Assembly (NCBI GenBank): GCA_000708835.1
Contig: DF237126.1
Location: 97,352 to 161,351, forward strand
Direction of reading: 5' to 3'
Origin: Klebsormidium nitens
Lineage: Eukaryota > Streptophyta > Klebsormidiophyceae > Klebsormidiales > Klebsormidiaceae
DNA length: 64,000 nt
Shown here: positions 23,868 to 36,100 of the stretch, one piece after another
Numbering within the stretch: position 1 is the first letter of the stretch
Layout of the letters: every line of letters starts with the position of its first letter
The notes under the pieces: generated by a model
What the model was told of the DNA's origin: nothing
The model's database searches: none
The model's input: the letters and a program-made list of their open reading frames with translations, nothing else
Translations under genes and position numbers: made by a program

Positions 23868-26800
23868 ATGGCGCCTTCGAAAGCTGGTCTGATTGTGACC
23901 ACCACGCAAAGTCTGCCGTTCTCAGTGATTGGCAATTTTCAGGCACAGTTCAGTCTAGGCAGCGCCGTCCATGTGGTGACACAAGCCGGACAGCTAGGTG
24001 AGCTTTCCTGCAATTGTGAGCAGCAAGACATATTAGGGTTTGTTTCCCGCCTTTCTTGTCTTAGGGTGGTGGCAAGCCGCACCTTGAATCCATGGTCGCA
24101 CCTAGGGTTTCTTATTTCGTGCACCAGGTTCTCACAATTTGTCTCATCAACACACCCTGCTTGATGTGCGTCTGTGAATGAACTCACTCCTGGTTCCCCA
24201 GCTTGTTGACTCTGAAGTCACTTCTGCGATCCCTTTCATCGATCGCCTGAGTATTCATCTCAGATGCCGCTAGGCTCATGAGATGGTGGTTGACAAGTCC
24301 GTTTAAAGCATCTCTGGTTTTCTCTCAGGTACCTTGGATGCGGAGCCATCCTCCTTTGGCGCAGTCCTGTCCCTCTCGGATGTTCCTGGCCACCACACAG
24401 ACGCCTTCTTGGCGGAGCTCTCTAGGGTGCTCCAGCCGGGGGGCACCTTGCAGCTGCAAGAGCCGGTGGCCCGCCGCAAAGCATCCCAGGATGAAGCAAA
24501 GGTGCTTAAACACCACCCCGCAAAGTTGAAAAGTTAGGGGCTGAAAGCACAAGAGCTGCTATGCTAGCAGGTTCTTCAGTTTGAGCGCGGTTGTTCTGGT
24601 GTCAAGGGTGCTGTCACTCACAAGTCAGCCCCTGGAACTGCAGATTTCTGAGCAGCGTGTGTTGTTTTGCGGTTGGTATTCTTCCCGGTCTTCATTAAGG
24701 AGTGGTGGCAAGTACGGAGACTGTTACTGTCAGCACATGCTGACTCCTGCTTAAGCTTGCAATCCAGCCTGTTTCAAATCCAACCAAACCTTCACTTTAG
24801 GCGAGTGGGGAGATCACCATGCTTTGCAGTTAGTACCTTACTGGCCATGATCATGTTTATCGAAATGGCACATTCTAGGACTTTTCTTTAAAACAGGATT
24901 GGGTTGAGCAGAATCTTTCGGGCCCTGACTAATTCTTGATGACCCATCCTTGTTGCAGAAGCTTGGGGGGGCGCTTGTATCCAGGCTGCAAACTCAGGCA
25001 GACGTTGAGAGGCTCCTCCTACTGGCGGGCTTCTCAGCAAAGGAGAACATCCCCGCGCTACCAGAGGGGGGCCTGGCCAAGCAGTGGACTGGCATCACAC
25101 CCGCGTCCATAGGTTCGATACAAGGGCCTCTCGTACAGCCTTTTGCGGTGAGTTCAACAAGAGTGGTCATGGGAGTATGTTCCTTACAAGAATGGTCGTT
25201 GGAGTACGTTCCTTGACAGAGTTGCTACTTTGTCAAAGAGCTTCTTCGAACTCGTGGAATCGCCTGTTTCCTCTACACTGGATAGTCAATGAAAGAGTAT
25301 TGTGCAGCATTATCTTGATAACCTGTGTGCCGCCGTGCAGGTGAAAGTACAGAAGCCTCAGTGGAGCACAGGGACGTCGTTTGCCCTGAAGAAAAAGGTC
25401 GCAAAGTCAGGTGCGCAGTCTATCTTGTGGGAGGCTGACCACATTCAATCGAGGATTGCAATTGTAACCGCCCGTGTGCTCAGGTCCAGACTCAACGATG
25501 GGGTTTCATCATGCCGCAGGCAGCAAAGAACGTGTTTTGTCGGTCATAATTGCAATATCCATTCCATAGCTATGCTCATGGTTTTCGTTTCATAGCAGCT
25601 TTTAGAAGCATTCTCGGGCTCCGGAAAGTCTCTCTTCTCAGTTACTTCGCTTATCACTATGTCGGCAGAGCTCTCGTCTGTGTTGGATAGACAACTTGGT
25701 TTCCTGTTCCTCGATCTGGTCTCCGAGTTCCCCGCGCCAACCTTTCCCTCCGTCCCTGTAGCCGCTTCTGCAGCACCCAACGGCGCCGCCAAAGCGCCCG
25801 TGCGCCTCTCCGCCACCGACATGGATGACGTCATCATGGCCCCACAGCCCCCTGCGCCCGCAGTCCCGAGCACGAGCGGGCAGAGCAGTGTGTGGAAGAT
25901 GACGATGGATGACGACGATGCCGAGCTGGTGGACGAGGATGCGCTGCTGACAGAGGAGGACATGGTGCGGCCGGCGCTGCCAAATAACCCCGTCAGTGAG
26001 TGACCGCTCGCGAGTTTTTAGTTCACCTGTCTTTGCTTGTTATCCCTTGCGGACTTTCCTTGAGGAGTTTTGTGTTTTACGAGGTACTTTCAGGGTGGAT
26101 TTGGGGCTCAGGTTGCTGAGCGGTACTTGCTAGGGTGGAGGCAAAGGTGGGACTGCCGCTCTTCCATTCAGGGTTTAGCGAGTCCTCGCAGCTCAGGGGC
26201 CTCTCCTCTGGCAGAGAAGTCCCTGCTGACTAAGGCATCTCTCCGAACGAATCCGAGACGAAACTCGTATTCAAACGGTCCATAAACGGTCTGGCATGCG
26301 TCTAAACCCTGGGGTCTTGAGTTGAGGCGCAGAAGGCCTGTGAATCTTTTTGGGTCGTCTCCTCTGCTCGAGATCTCAACGTGTTCCCGTCCGACTTGAT
26401 CAAAGACCGAGACTCTCAGTGTTTCAGACGACGGCCCTCAGCTCCTCCGGATCCAGAGTTAGAGCACCTTTCGCAAGTTCTTGTCATTTGAACTTCGCTG
26501 TTGTTACAGGCAGACTGCGGGTGATAAAAACCTTGCTTCTCATGATCCTGACATCTTTTGGTTGTATGCAGCTGACGACTGCGGGGCGTCTGGGCGCAAG
26601 GCGTGCAAGAATTGCACCTGCGGGCGGGCCGAGATGGAGGAAGCGGACCCCAAGACAACTGTGAAGGCCGTGCTGACCAGCGACCTGCTGGAGAACCCGC
26701 AGTCAGCATGTGGAAGCGTGAGCACCTTTTTGAATTTATCCGCCCTGCCGTCATGCTTGGCGACCTGTTATCTAGCGTTTGCATGCTTGATTGGGTATGG

Positions 26801-27352
26801 CGCGGATGCCATCTACGGTCATCTATGAGTTTTACGAGTGGTGATTTCCTGCCAAGGACGGGGTTTCTTCAAACCTCATCTCACTGTCTATGCGAGTGAA
26901 CTCAGGCGGAAACAAAGACGGGAAGGTTTTTGAACGGGTTGCCTGGGCCACCGCCTCACTTTTCTCACTATCTTGAATGACGCCTCTTTCTTGCAGTGCG
27001 GCCTAGGTGACGCCTTCCGGTGTTCCGGTTGTCCGTACAAGGGGCTGCCTGCGTTTAGACTCGGCGAGAAGGTAAGCGGAACACCATGGAACATTGTCGA
27101 GAGGCCGTTTGAAAGACAGCCAGTTTCATTGGTGATCGCAGCCGGGTGAATTTGCAGAAGGAGCTTTGCCAGCAAGCCCCCCCCCCACCCCCCTGGAATT
27201 GCAGCACTGCATCTTGCGAAAGCTTCTTGCGGGAGAGAGCCTCTTTCTCTCCGCCATTCGTTCAGAGCGGCATGTTGATTGGGGCTGACTCGATTCGCTT
27301 GCGCCGCTTGCAGATTAGCCTACCAACCTCTTTTTTGACCGCCGATGCATAG
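23868..27352 (+). CDS. DRE2: Anamorsin / Dre2, cytosolic Fe-S cluster assembly factor
   Basis: Eight exons fit in phase: 23868-23997, 24329-24501, 24959-25147, 25341-25410, 25762-25995, 26572-26717, 26997-27071 and 27314-27352, giving 351 residues. Dre2 passes electrons from the diflavin reductase TAH18/ATR3 to the cytosolic Fe-S assembly machinery. The N-terminal half is methyltransferase-like, with [19 protein letters not shown]. An acidic linker follows ([16 protein letters not shown]). The Fe-S part is complete. The first site is C269-x7-C277-x2-C280-x-C282 in [20 protein letters not shown]. The twin CX2C site is C312, C315, C323 and C326, in [24 protein letters not shown]. An intron falls between C312 and C315. 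The protein ends SFLTADA, as the family does. Exon 3 carries an odd tail ([12 protein letters not shown]), so its donor may really lie earlier. The exon-5 acceptor was chosen by phase and pyrimidine tract. Confidence 0.93.
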
Positions 27353-28609
27353 GGGGCTGCTGAGGACGTGGGCGCTCATCGTCTAGTGTTTGAGGAGTTA
27401 TGAAGAGTCGATTGTGATGAGGACTTTGATAGTAAGGACTGCAGCAAACTCTTGGTAATGACCAAGGGCAATTCTGCAACTGGGATTTAGCCATAACTTT
27501 CACGTTCTATACCTCTACCGCGCGATGAATTGACGCTTCATCGCGGGGGGTGATCTTCTCGGATCAGCGGACCTAAAATGCGCTTATCCGTGGCCAAGCG
27601 CATGATTTTGCAGGATTGTACGCAATCTTTTCGGCCTTTGCACAAAATTGTATCGCAATGAGGTCATGCCTCGAGCAGTGTCACGACCCCTTTCGTTTGA
27701 CCCTCCAGTAGCATGGACATCATGAGGGAATACGAGGATGAGTGCATAATTGAGATGCAGTGTCGATCTTCGAGTCACTCTTCAACTTGGAGCCGGAAGT
27801 TTACCATCGACCTGGATCCAAGTATGTTTATCACCACTAGCTCAGATTTTGTCTAGCAGCATCATATTCACACTTATCCTTATGCAAATTTGTACTCAGT
27901 GCTACATTTTCGTGATCAACAACACGTGGAACTCACCGAATACGTTGTCTCCAGTCAGCTCAGGAAGCTCGCGGTACTTCCGATCCAGCTTAGTAGGCCG
28001 CGCTACAGTTCAGCCTGCGCCGCGGCTGCGGTGAATGGGAAGGAGATGCCATGATGAGTCCCAATGATGCAAAACGGACAAAGCAGCCGAACTTTTCTTG
28101 GAAAAAAGCTGCGGACGCCAGTTTGCTACAGATCGGACCTGGAACCGCCGACAGGCAACCCGGGCCCCGTGTGACATTAGGGTTATGTTGCAAGCCTGTG
28201 ACGGTTTGTTAGGGTCGTGCCACCTTACTGTGACTGCACTACGAGTAGGGTTTATACTAACGGCTTAGGCATATTCTTAGGTTTTTAGTGTTGGTGAGGT
28301 TCCCGGTAGTCTTGAATCAGTGCCCGGTTAGTCAAATTGGACGGTGTCCGCGTCCGTTGTTCCGAGAAAAGTTCGGCTGCTTTGTGCCTCTTGCATGATG
28401 ATCCGATCCATGATCGGATAGCCCTTACCGCCCGCTCCGACCAAGTTAAAGATTCAAGAGTGCCCTCGATCTAGTAGTCGGATTGTGCCTGGCGTAGGCG
28501 AGCCTGCATTTGTGAACCCTGGACAGGCTGAAGCGCGAGGTGGCAGGGCTGATCGCACTCAAGAACTGACCTTGCTGATTTGAGCTTCCCACTCACCACA
28601 TTGCACCTC
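27353..28609. other. Intergenic region, DRE2 to DUF2854 gene
   Basis: No coding exon is recognisable on either strand. It should hold the DRE2 3' UTR and the promoter of the DUF2854 gene, both on the plus strand. Short frames on both strands overlap and carry no family features. Confidence 0.5.
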
Positions 28610-31600
28610 ATGGCGGCCTCCTTGTCTGCCGCGGCCGGCATCTCGCCTTGCTTCTCCCCTTGCGCCAGGCAACACGCCGCGGCATCCTCAGAGAGCCTCG
28701 CTGCGTCCTCATTGCCCCTCCGGCATGCATCTTCTTGTTGCATAGCACCGTCTCTGGGGCTGCCGGCGAAGGGGAGAGGAGCTCTGGGTTCGAGATCTAA
28801 TGCGGGAAAGTTGAGACGGCCGGCGCGGGTTGTTGTAGCTCAGGCTGGGGAGACCGGGGTGACGTCAAGCACTGGGGTCACAAGCAAGGGCAAGGAGATT
28901 GTACCAGACAATGACTTCAATGTAGCCAAGGTGAGGCACAGGCGCCCCGGAAGGACTGCCGTCTGCTTGGGCATGAAAAGCATTGACTGTGGGGTAACCG
29001 GTCTCTGCGGATCGAATGCTGGAAAGGCAGACTGCTTGAGCTTGGATTAGAGCCAAGAGGGCATGTCCGGTTCCTCAATGCGCCACCCTAACAGAAAGGC
29101 GGACCTCCTCTCATGGGTTTTCTTTTATTGCAGGTGTCGTTCGGTACCGTTGGCGCATTTTTAGGTGTTGGCTTGCTAACGTAAGCCCTCAAACTACGCG
29201 TCTTGCGCGGTGCTTTTTTCCAGGCTCGCCAACTCAGATGCTGCATTGGAATGCTGATAAGCTTAGAATTCAAGCCCCATTCCCTGCCTGTGTTTCCCAT
29301 TGCCTTCGGCCCTGATGCCAGCTCCCTGCCACCCTCCGCCTAGGTGCTTTCCCATAGTGTTCTAGACGCTCCGCTGAGTTTCTCAATGCCCTTTCTGCCC
29401 CCAAGGTGGCACCTCAACCCAGCTTTGACAGCGCTTTCTCACTGAAGCTCAGCACACCCTGCCAGGTTCGGTTTCGGTTCATACTTCCAGCTAACCCCCG
29501 GGGGCGACTTCTCCGCCCTTCTCCTCACATATGGCTTCCCCCTGTTTCTCATCGGGTGCGCTCTCAAGGTTGGTCGCACTACTTCACTCCCGACAGATTG
29601 TCTCTTCATTGCTTACGCTTCCAAACGCCATCTGTTGAACAGCAACGCCTTTTGAGACCTGCTGCGGTTGTTTTGTTGTGACAGCCGCCAGTCATCAGCC
29701 CCACTCGTTTGGCGCCCGTTGTGCAGTATGCGGAGCTGAAACCAGTGCCGTTGATCAGCTACGCGGATGCGTATGCGCTGCGGTCATCGCAGGCCACCCC
29801 GATCCTGGAGCAGGTAAGGCTCCTTTCTTCTTCGTCTTTCCGCTGCCCAGAGGAATGCTGTCGAGACCTCTCTCAAGATCCTGTGCGCAGTTGATGAGTA
29901 CAACATCCCAAGTTTTGTGAAGTTACTGCCTGCCGGGGGCTAGTCTGTTTCCATTTCCTCCAGTTCTACTTTTTAGAGTCAGCTGGCCCAGAATCGTCAC
30001 TTCAGCTGCTATCCGACTTGGCCAATGTATCCCCTTGCCGACTACAAGTTGGTCCATGACAAAAAGAACATGTGTATGTGTGCTACAGGTGCGAAATGAT
30101 GTCACGCGGTATCGCTACGGAGATGAGCAGCATCTAGAGGAAGCCCTCAAGAGGATCTTCCGGTACGGCCAGGTAGGGCGCACAGAGGAGCCCCTGATTG
30201 CTTTCTTGCAATTATGAGCACTTGCAAGAGTAGATCCGTCATCCCGCCGGTTGCCTTCGGACGAAGCGCTACGTCTGCAGGGGGTAGAGTCTTCCACACT
30301 GTTCTGCCAGTCATGCATACGTCACTCGCCCGGCTCTCGAGAAGTGGGCCGTTTTTGAAACCCCTTGGGACAAAAGACCCAAGTAGCTGCAACCCGCTCA
30401 GAGCGTGCTTCCTCGTTCCAAAGCTCGATTGAAGCATTTACATTTTCAACAGTGTATGGTGATGTGCAATCATTTGAAGCAGGTCGTTTCTCCTTTTTCC
30501 TTACGCGAGCCGTGCTGTGCTGGCAGGGAGGCGGCATCTCGCGCCGGGACGCTCCCGTGCTGACCGCCATTCGGGAGGAGGTCCAGAACGGGCGCTACAC
30601 GCTCGCGCTCATCTTCGACTCGAAGCTCTCCAAGGAGCAGTGGGAAGAGAAGCAGGTGCGCCGCCCCGTATCTTCTCTTTTCTTTTTTTACCGTTCGTCT
30701 CTGCTGTTTCCAGGATTTCGCTGCTGTCTTCCTATACGAGGTCTTCTCTTAACTTTTGAATTCCTTCCGTCACGGCATCTTCTGTTGTTCAGCAAGACTC
30801 TCGCGCCGTCCTCTTCTGCGTCTCCCCTTCACGGCTACTCGTTTCCTTTCTTTTCTGCACTCGTGTTCCCAAAAGTCCCCGTCCAAGGTGCGTCGTAGGC
30901 TGGTCGGCCCAATGTTGGCGTTTCGAGAAGTTTGGCGAGTGGATCCTGTTCGATTCACAATCGCGCTTCGTGATAGGGTGACAAGCAGTTTTCACGTGGC
31001 TAACGACGTCATCCGGGACGCTTCTTTTTGTGATGTGACCACGTATTCGGGTACGGGAGTCGGTTGCACGTAACCAATCGAAAGGGGCACGCATCAGCAC
31101 AATCAGACAGATGCCGCCTTGCTAAGAAGCGAAGGCATGTACACTCAATTGCATTCCGAGCAGTGATGTTATTCTCAGGAGTATACCAAAGCTAACTGTC
31201 CCCTCGTCGTTCACAGACAGTCAATCCAGCGTCGACACTTCCAGACGTTTCTTGTTGGAAGGCTGTGGTTCTCACAAGTGCGGCCTTCGGTCCCGCTGCC
31301 ACGCAGTAGACCTCCTGTGTTTCTAATAATTCTAATAATTCTAATAATTCTAATAAATCTAATAAATCTAATAATTCTAATAATTCTAATGATTCTAATA
31401 ATTCTAACAATGCTGATGATTCGCGCTGCGGCTGGTTTGCAGGCGAAGTTCACGTCCTTCTTTGGCCCCGGGGTCACAGCAGATATTCGTGAGCCTCTTC
31501 TTTCACAGTCTATATATGTCCCCATTTTGTTGCGCCAGACGCTTCGCGCCATCTTCTGCACTTCCCGCGAACTGATCCGTCTCGATAGGGGCACTTTAAA

Positions 31601-32005
31601 GCCATTCACTGGTTGTGGAAGCAAAAGCAAAGTTTGCGGTCCTTCATTCTACGCTTCTGGCAGCAAGCAGAGAGTCGCATCGAGTTGGTTGGAAAGCCGC
31701 GGGAAAGACGCAACATTCCTTTCATGCACTGCCTGTCCGCAGCTTCTGCATTTACAGGTTCAGACCATGTGAGTCCGGAGCATCGATGAAGGGAAATTGT
31801 GGTCTGAAAGTGCATGCCGGCGTGAGTATTCGAAGCGTGGGGTGGGTTAAGTACCGGAAAGCAACACTTCGTGTTTGCTAAGATCTTTGACTCCCTCCAA
31901 ACGTTCCTGCAAATACCTGTTCAATCAGCTTTGTGACTTTGTGCAGTTGAGGCCGGGAACAACGTTTTCGAAGTCAAGCTGGTTGCGGACGGAGGTCCCA
32001 AGTAG
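28610..32005 (+). CDS. Chloroplast DUF2854 family protein
   Basis: Eight exons fit in phase: 28610-28930, 29134-29180, 29466-29568, 29727-29813, 30089-30172, 30527-30655, 31443-31488 and 31947-32005, giving 291 residues. The first about 70 residues (MAASLSAAAGISPCFSP...) are Ala/Ser-rich with few acidic residues, a typical plastid transit peptide. Two hydrophobic stretches follow: VSFGTVGAFLGVGLL and FSALLLTYGFPLFLIGCAL. Then comes the conserved body: YAELKPVPLISYADAYALR, VRNDVTRYRYGDEQHLEEAL, GGGISRRDAPVLTAIREE, GRYTLALIFDSKLSKEQWEE and FTSFFGPGVTADI. This is the DUF2854 family of cyanobacteria and plastids, whose molecular role I do not know. The two hydrophobic stretches suggest membrane anchoring. 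The last intron joins TADI directly to LEAGNNVFEVKLVADGG; a short extra exon there cannot be ruled out. The ATG follows several non-ATG codons in frame. Confidence 0.88.
31320..31410. repeat. 9-bp microsatellite (TTCTAATAA)n in an intron
   Basis: About ten copies of a 9-base unit TTCTAATAA, with single-base variants such as AATCTAATA and TGATTCTAA, lie in the intron just before exon 7 of the DUF2854 gene. Because the unit is a multiple of three it stays open in some frames (Leu-Ile-Ile or Asn/Ile-rich), which makes spurious open frames on both strands. Confidence 0.9.
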
Positions 32006-33143
32006 GTCAACAGTCCAGCTTTACGTTGTCGTGGGGAGAAGACCGCAATTTTTGAAAATTCTTGGAACATTTTCCAGGTCGACAGGTTCGTTTTGTGGGG
32101 CCTGAGTACAAGCCCAAATTCCCTCTTCATGGCGCTGTTCCTCTTGCACGTTTGGCAGCAATGCTCCACGTCTGCCTGTTGAAAGCCCCCAAACATGCTG
32201 TGATCGAGCCCTCATGTCTCCTCCAAAGGATCAAAAAGTGGCTGTATTGGAGCGGGTCGAGAGGCCCCGTGGGCCTCTGGCTGTGTGTCAGAAAGGATCG
32301 CGGGCCCGCCTCAAAGAATCACCGTCACGATTGGGGGGATTTCTTCAAGTCGCTCAATTTTTCTCATTCAGTCAGCCTTTGCACGGTGGGATTACTGGGT
32401 CCACGCTCACTCGGCAAATTACCACACACCATCGTCGTTATGAGGAACCTGCATGTACGTATTACCAGTGTTTCAAGTGTCAAGGTCTATGTACAATTCC
32501 GGATATATTATCATTTAACGGTCATCCGCCGCGATTGCGGACTTACCATCCGGCGCCGCGCAACGGATCATGGCCGGCCATGTGAATGCATATGTCGTTC
32601 TACTTACTAACTTGAACTATAGCTAGCACTGAAGCCTGTCATCCATGGCATGCGCTGGCATCATTGGCACGCGTTGGCATGCTAGCTTCATATATGAGTC
32701 CGCGGGATATGCCGTGCATATATGCGGGCCGTGCATACTACATTCTATGAGACCGCACACATGAGGGTCGACCACGGCAATAGCTTTTGATCATGGGCCC
32801 GCGGATCTGCCAGCCCATGTGATCTCCTCTTGCGGATCATTCCCGATGCGACAATAAGCGCCCTCGCATGTCATGGCCGTCCGATCGTTGATTTTGCTAG
32901 CCAGCCGCGTGCTTATAGCTGACACTGGCTTCAATTGTTTCATTTGAGCCCAATGCCATCAGCAATTTTGAAAGCAGCATATGCATGAACCGGTAGCTTT
33001 AACCAGCCTCGATCGAACCGCGCACATGCAGTCCCCAGCTATATCGAGAACGGTTCGACCTAGACAATGTCTGCAAACAGTTGTAGTAATAAGGTTGCTG
33101 TCATTATTATGTGTGTTCAAGTGCCTGTCAAGTACCAAATTCT
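32006..33143. other. Convergent intergenic region, DUF2854 / ion channel
   Basis: Both flanking genes end here. The frames at 32062-32610 and 32214-32585 (+) overlap each other and lack splice or family features. From about 32640 the sequence carries repeated GGCATGC/GGCACGC-like words (for example 32646-32682) and other palindromic six-mers. I cannot assign it to a known element. Confidence 0.45.
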
Positions 33144-36100
33144 TTAGTCCTCGCTGATTGTAACAAACGTGTCTTTAAAAGACCACTTACGGGGTTTGTC
33201 TTTGTCAGGTGGATTAAGCATTGCCTTGTCCGCGCTGGCTAGCTTGTAGCCAAACATGATCTCGTTCAGTTGTCGGGCACGAGCCATCAACTGATAAAAT
33301 GTCAACTCTTCTCCATCTTCGCGTAAATAGAAGAAAGATGGTCGAATATATAACTCGTTGCCCTGCAAAAGGAGAACGAGATGTCAGATAACACAACTTC
33401 CCGATAGCGATGGTTATGGTCGTCCGATTGCAAAAATTGCGATGTCATTCCAACAGATCCATCTTGTTTTCTTTCCTCTCCATTGACACGTTGCCATACT
33501 ACCCGTTCAATTTTCCAACCTGAACATCATTAAGGAAACGGAGCGAAAGCAAAAACACCCGTCGAGCATCAAGGGACTCTAGACACGTCCCGCGGATTGC
33601 ATCGAAGGAGCACTAACCAACCGACCATCAATGATGCACTTTTAGCTCACCTCTTCGTCGAACAGCTCGTCGAGCACCCGGTTGATCTGCTGGTCCTCGG
33701 ACACCATCGCGAGCGCCATGCTGACCAGCTCGTTACTCAGCACGTAATCACTGATCTGCGCCACCGACACCAGGTCTTTGGTCCGCGAGTCCAGAATTTC
33801 GCTGATCACAATCGACCGCGCCGACGCCTGCTGAATCTTCCCGATCCACGAGTCCTGGTCGGAGTGGCCCTCCTCCCGTTTGCTCAGTTTGCTGCTGCGC
33901 TTCTTTGGCTCTACAGCCTTGACGAATGATTCGGGGTATAGGGGAGAGAGGGGCTGAGCGGAGTCTGCAGAGCTTGCGGAGTCGGCGCTGAGCTCGAGCG
34001 GAGCGATCGGAGAAGGGACGGCGATGGAGGAGCTAGAGGAGGATCCAGAGCGCGCGCGGAGGAGCGCCTTCTCGGCGATCTGCCGGCGCTGCTTGTGCTG
34101 GTCGGCCTTGAAGCGGGCGAGGTCCTTGGGGAGCCGCCGAGACTGCGGAAAACGAAAGCTGAGACTTGAAAAAGTCGCAGTAGAAAACCAACACAACCTT
34201 TCAATTGGATCATGGCACGAACAGCAGCAGAAGGGGGTCATCGCCAGCCAGCAGAAGCCCAAGCTCGGAGCTTGTCGAACGAGATGCTCGGCTCTCTGAC
34301 AGCTTCGAAAAGCCGATCTTTGACCAGAAACGACTGCTAAGTACCTGGATGTCGCGAATCAGGAGCAGCGTTGCGAGAGAGCGGCTGTCCGCCGCAGTCA
34401 CCGAGTCCTCCAGATCCTCGTCCGCAAGAATGAGCACCTGCAGAGGTAAGGGGAAACGTTGAGCAAACGAAACGTTGAGCAAACGATGTCTCGGGACCAA
34501 CGAGGACGAGAGGAAACTTCACGGCCTTCCCAGCTACAAGGAACTGCAGTGGGAGTGCTACCGAGCACACGAGTGGGCTAGCAGGACAATCGCTTTACCA
34601 TGCGCAACTCCTACGGACGTCCAAGCCGGGACTCCCAATGTCCAAGCAGGCACTACCACTCTCCAGGTCCTTTCAATTCCAGAACGCTATGCGTAGGACC
34701 GATGCTCTGGCAATACAAAGAAGACGTTCTGTGGCACTCCACCAACGCGCTGCTTTATCTGACTACTCATCCTTGGCTTTTCCTCACCAGAGCCGCAGGT
34801 TTGCCACGCCTTCGACCGAACCCTCGTCTTTTCTCAGAACCTTTCTTTGCTTCCCTCAGATCCAAAGAACTCCAGCTCGTCCGCCACTCACCGAGTCGAA
34901 GTCCTCCATGGGCAGCGTCTCCAGGTGGCGCCGGTTGACGGGGTTCCCCTTCTGGTGCACCAGCGTCACGTTCTTGAGCGTGGCCGGGTCGAGGCCGCCC
35001 TCTTTCAGCCGCTCCTCGCGGTCCTCGACCGGCACCTCGCTGAACAGCCACAGCTCGCTGCCGATCGGCAAGAACGACTCGAGCACCTGGATCATGTCGT
35101 CCATGTCGCGGCGCCACCCGCAGAACAGAATGCGCTCCGGCAGCTTCTCCGGGAGCGAGCGCGAGAGGACCTTGCCAGCGCTGACCTGCAGCAAATGGGG
35201 CGTGAGCGTGCGACAGGTCAGGTTCGCAGCTCAAGTGTTTGAAGCAGTCTCCGCACTTCGTCGTGTTCTCTTCGCTGGCGTGACGTTTGAACGCGGTGCT
35301 CGGCGGAGCTCTTTGCGAGGCGTCGGGTCGATGTAGATTGGCCTGATTGGGGCAGGCCCTACCATCTCGGCGAATTCCGCGTGCAAAGTTCTGTCCTTAA
35401 TGATCGCAATCAGCGGGCACACTTGAATTGCACCCAAGCAGAAGAACGACAGTGATTCCTATAGTAACTACTCCCCAGCGACGGGTTTCTTCCACCTTAT
35501 ATTATGTATACCGGCAAACACTTGCCAGATCCCACCTATTCGAGAAGTACCTAAAGTAAGAGAGACATTTTGACCGACAGGAACGTGACGAAGGAAGCCC
35601 TGCAAAAGACTCGCCTTGTTGGGCGGCCCGGGCTCGTAGGTGTCGTCATCCTCCGCGATCACAAGCAGCTCGTCCCCCGCTTGCAACACGTAGCTATCCG
35701 GCGGGTTGATATTGACCTTGCCGCCTTCTGCTGCCACTCTGATCCCGCACGGCACCGCGTCCGCGAATCGCAGCAGCACCTCCCCGAACGTGCAGCCGGT
35801 CAGCTCCGGCCAGTGCTTGAAGTAGAACTCGCACCCGTCGAACCCGAGCAGGTCCTCCCATACCTGCGGGAATCAGCGGATCAAGGAAAGAACCGTAGAA
35901 ACGCCCCGTTCCTGATCATCCGCATACATTACAAGCGCCTTCAAGGTCCCCACCTCACAAGACCCGTTCCTACCAGTCAACTTCAGTCTGCCAGAATCCA
36001 GCTTCAAAGCTGTTCTCCTCTTCCTTCGCCCTTACTTGACAGCCCCTGGACCCTGACCAGCAAGTACCATGACTTGTGTGCCCAACATCGCTCTCCTCTT

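Noticed and set aside
31192-31772. Frames with Leu/Ile-rich repeats on both strands, membrane-like
   Set aside because: They are produced by the 9-base microsatellite in an intron and have no exon structure.
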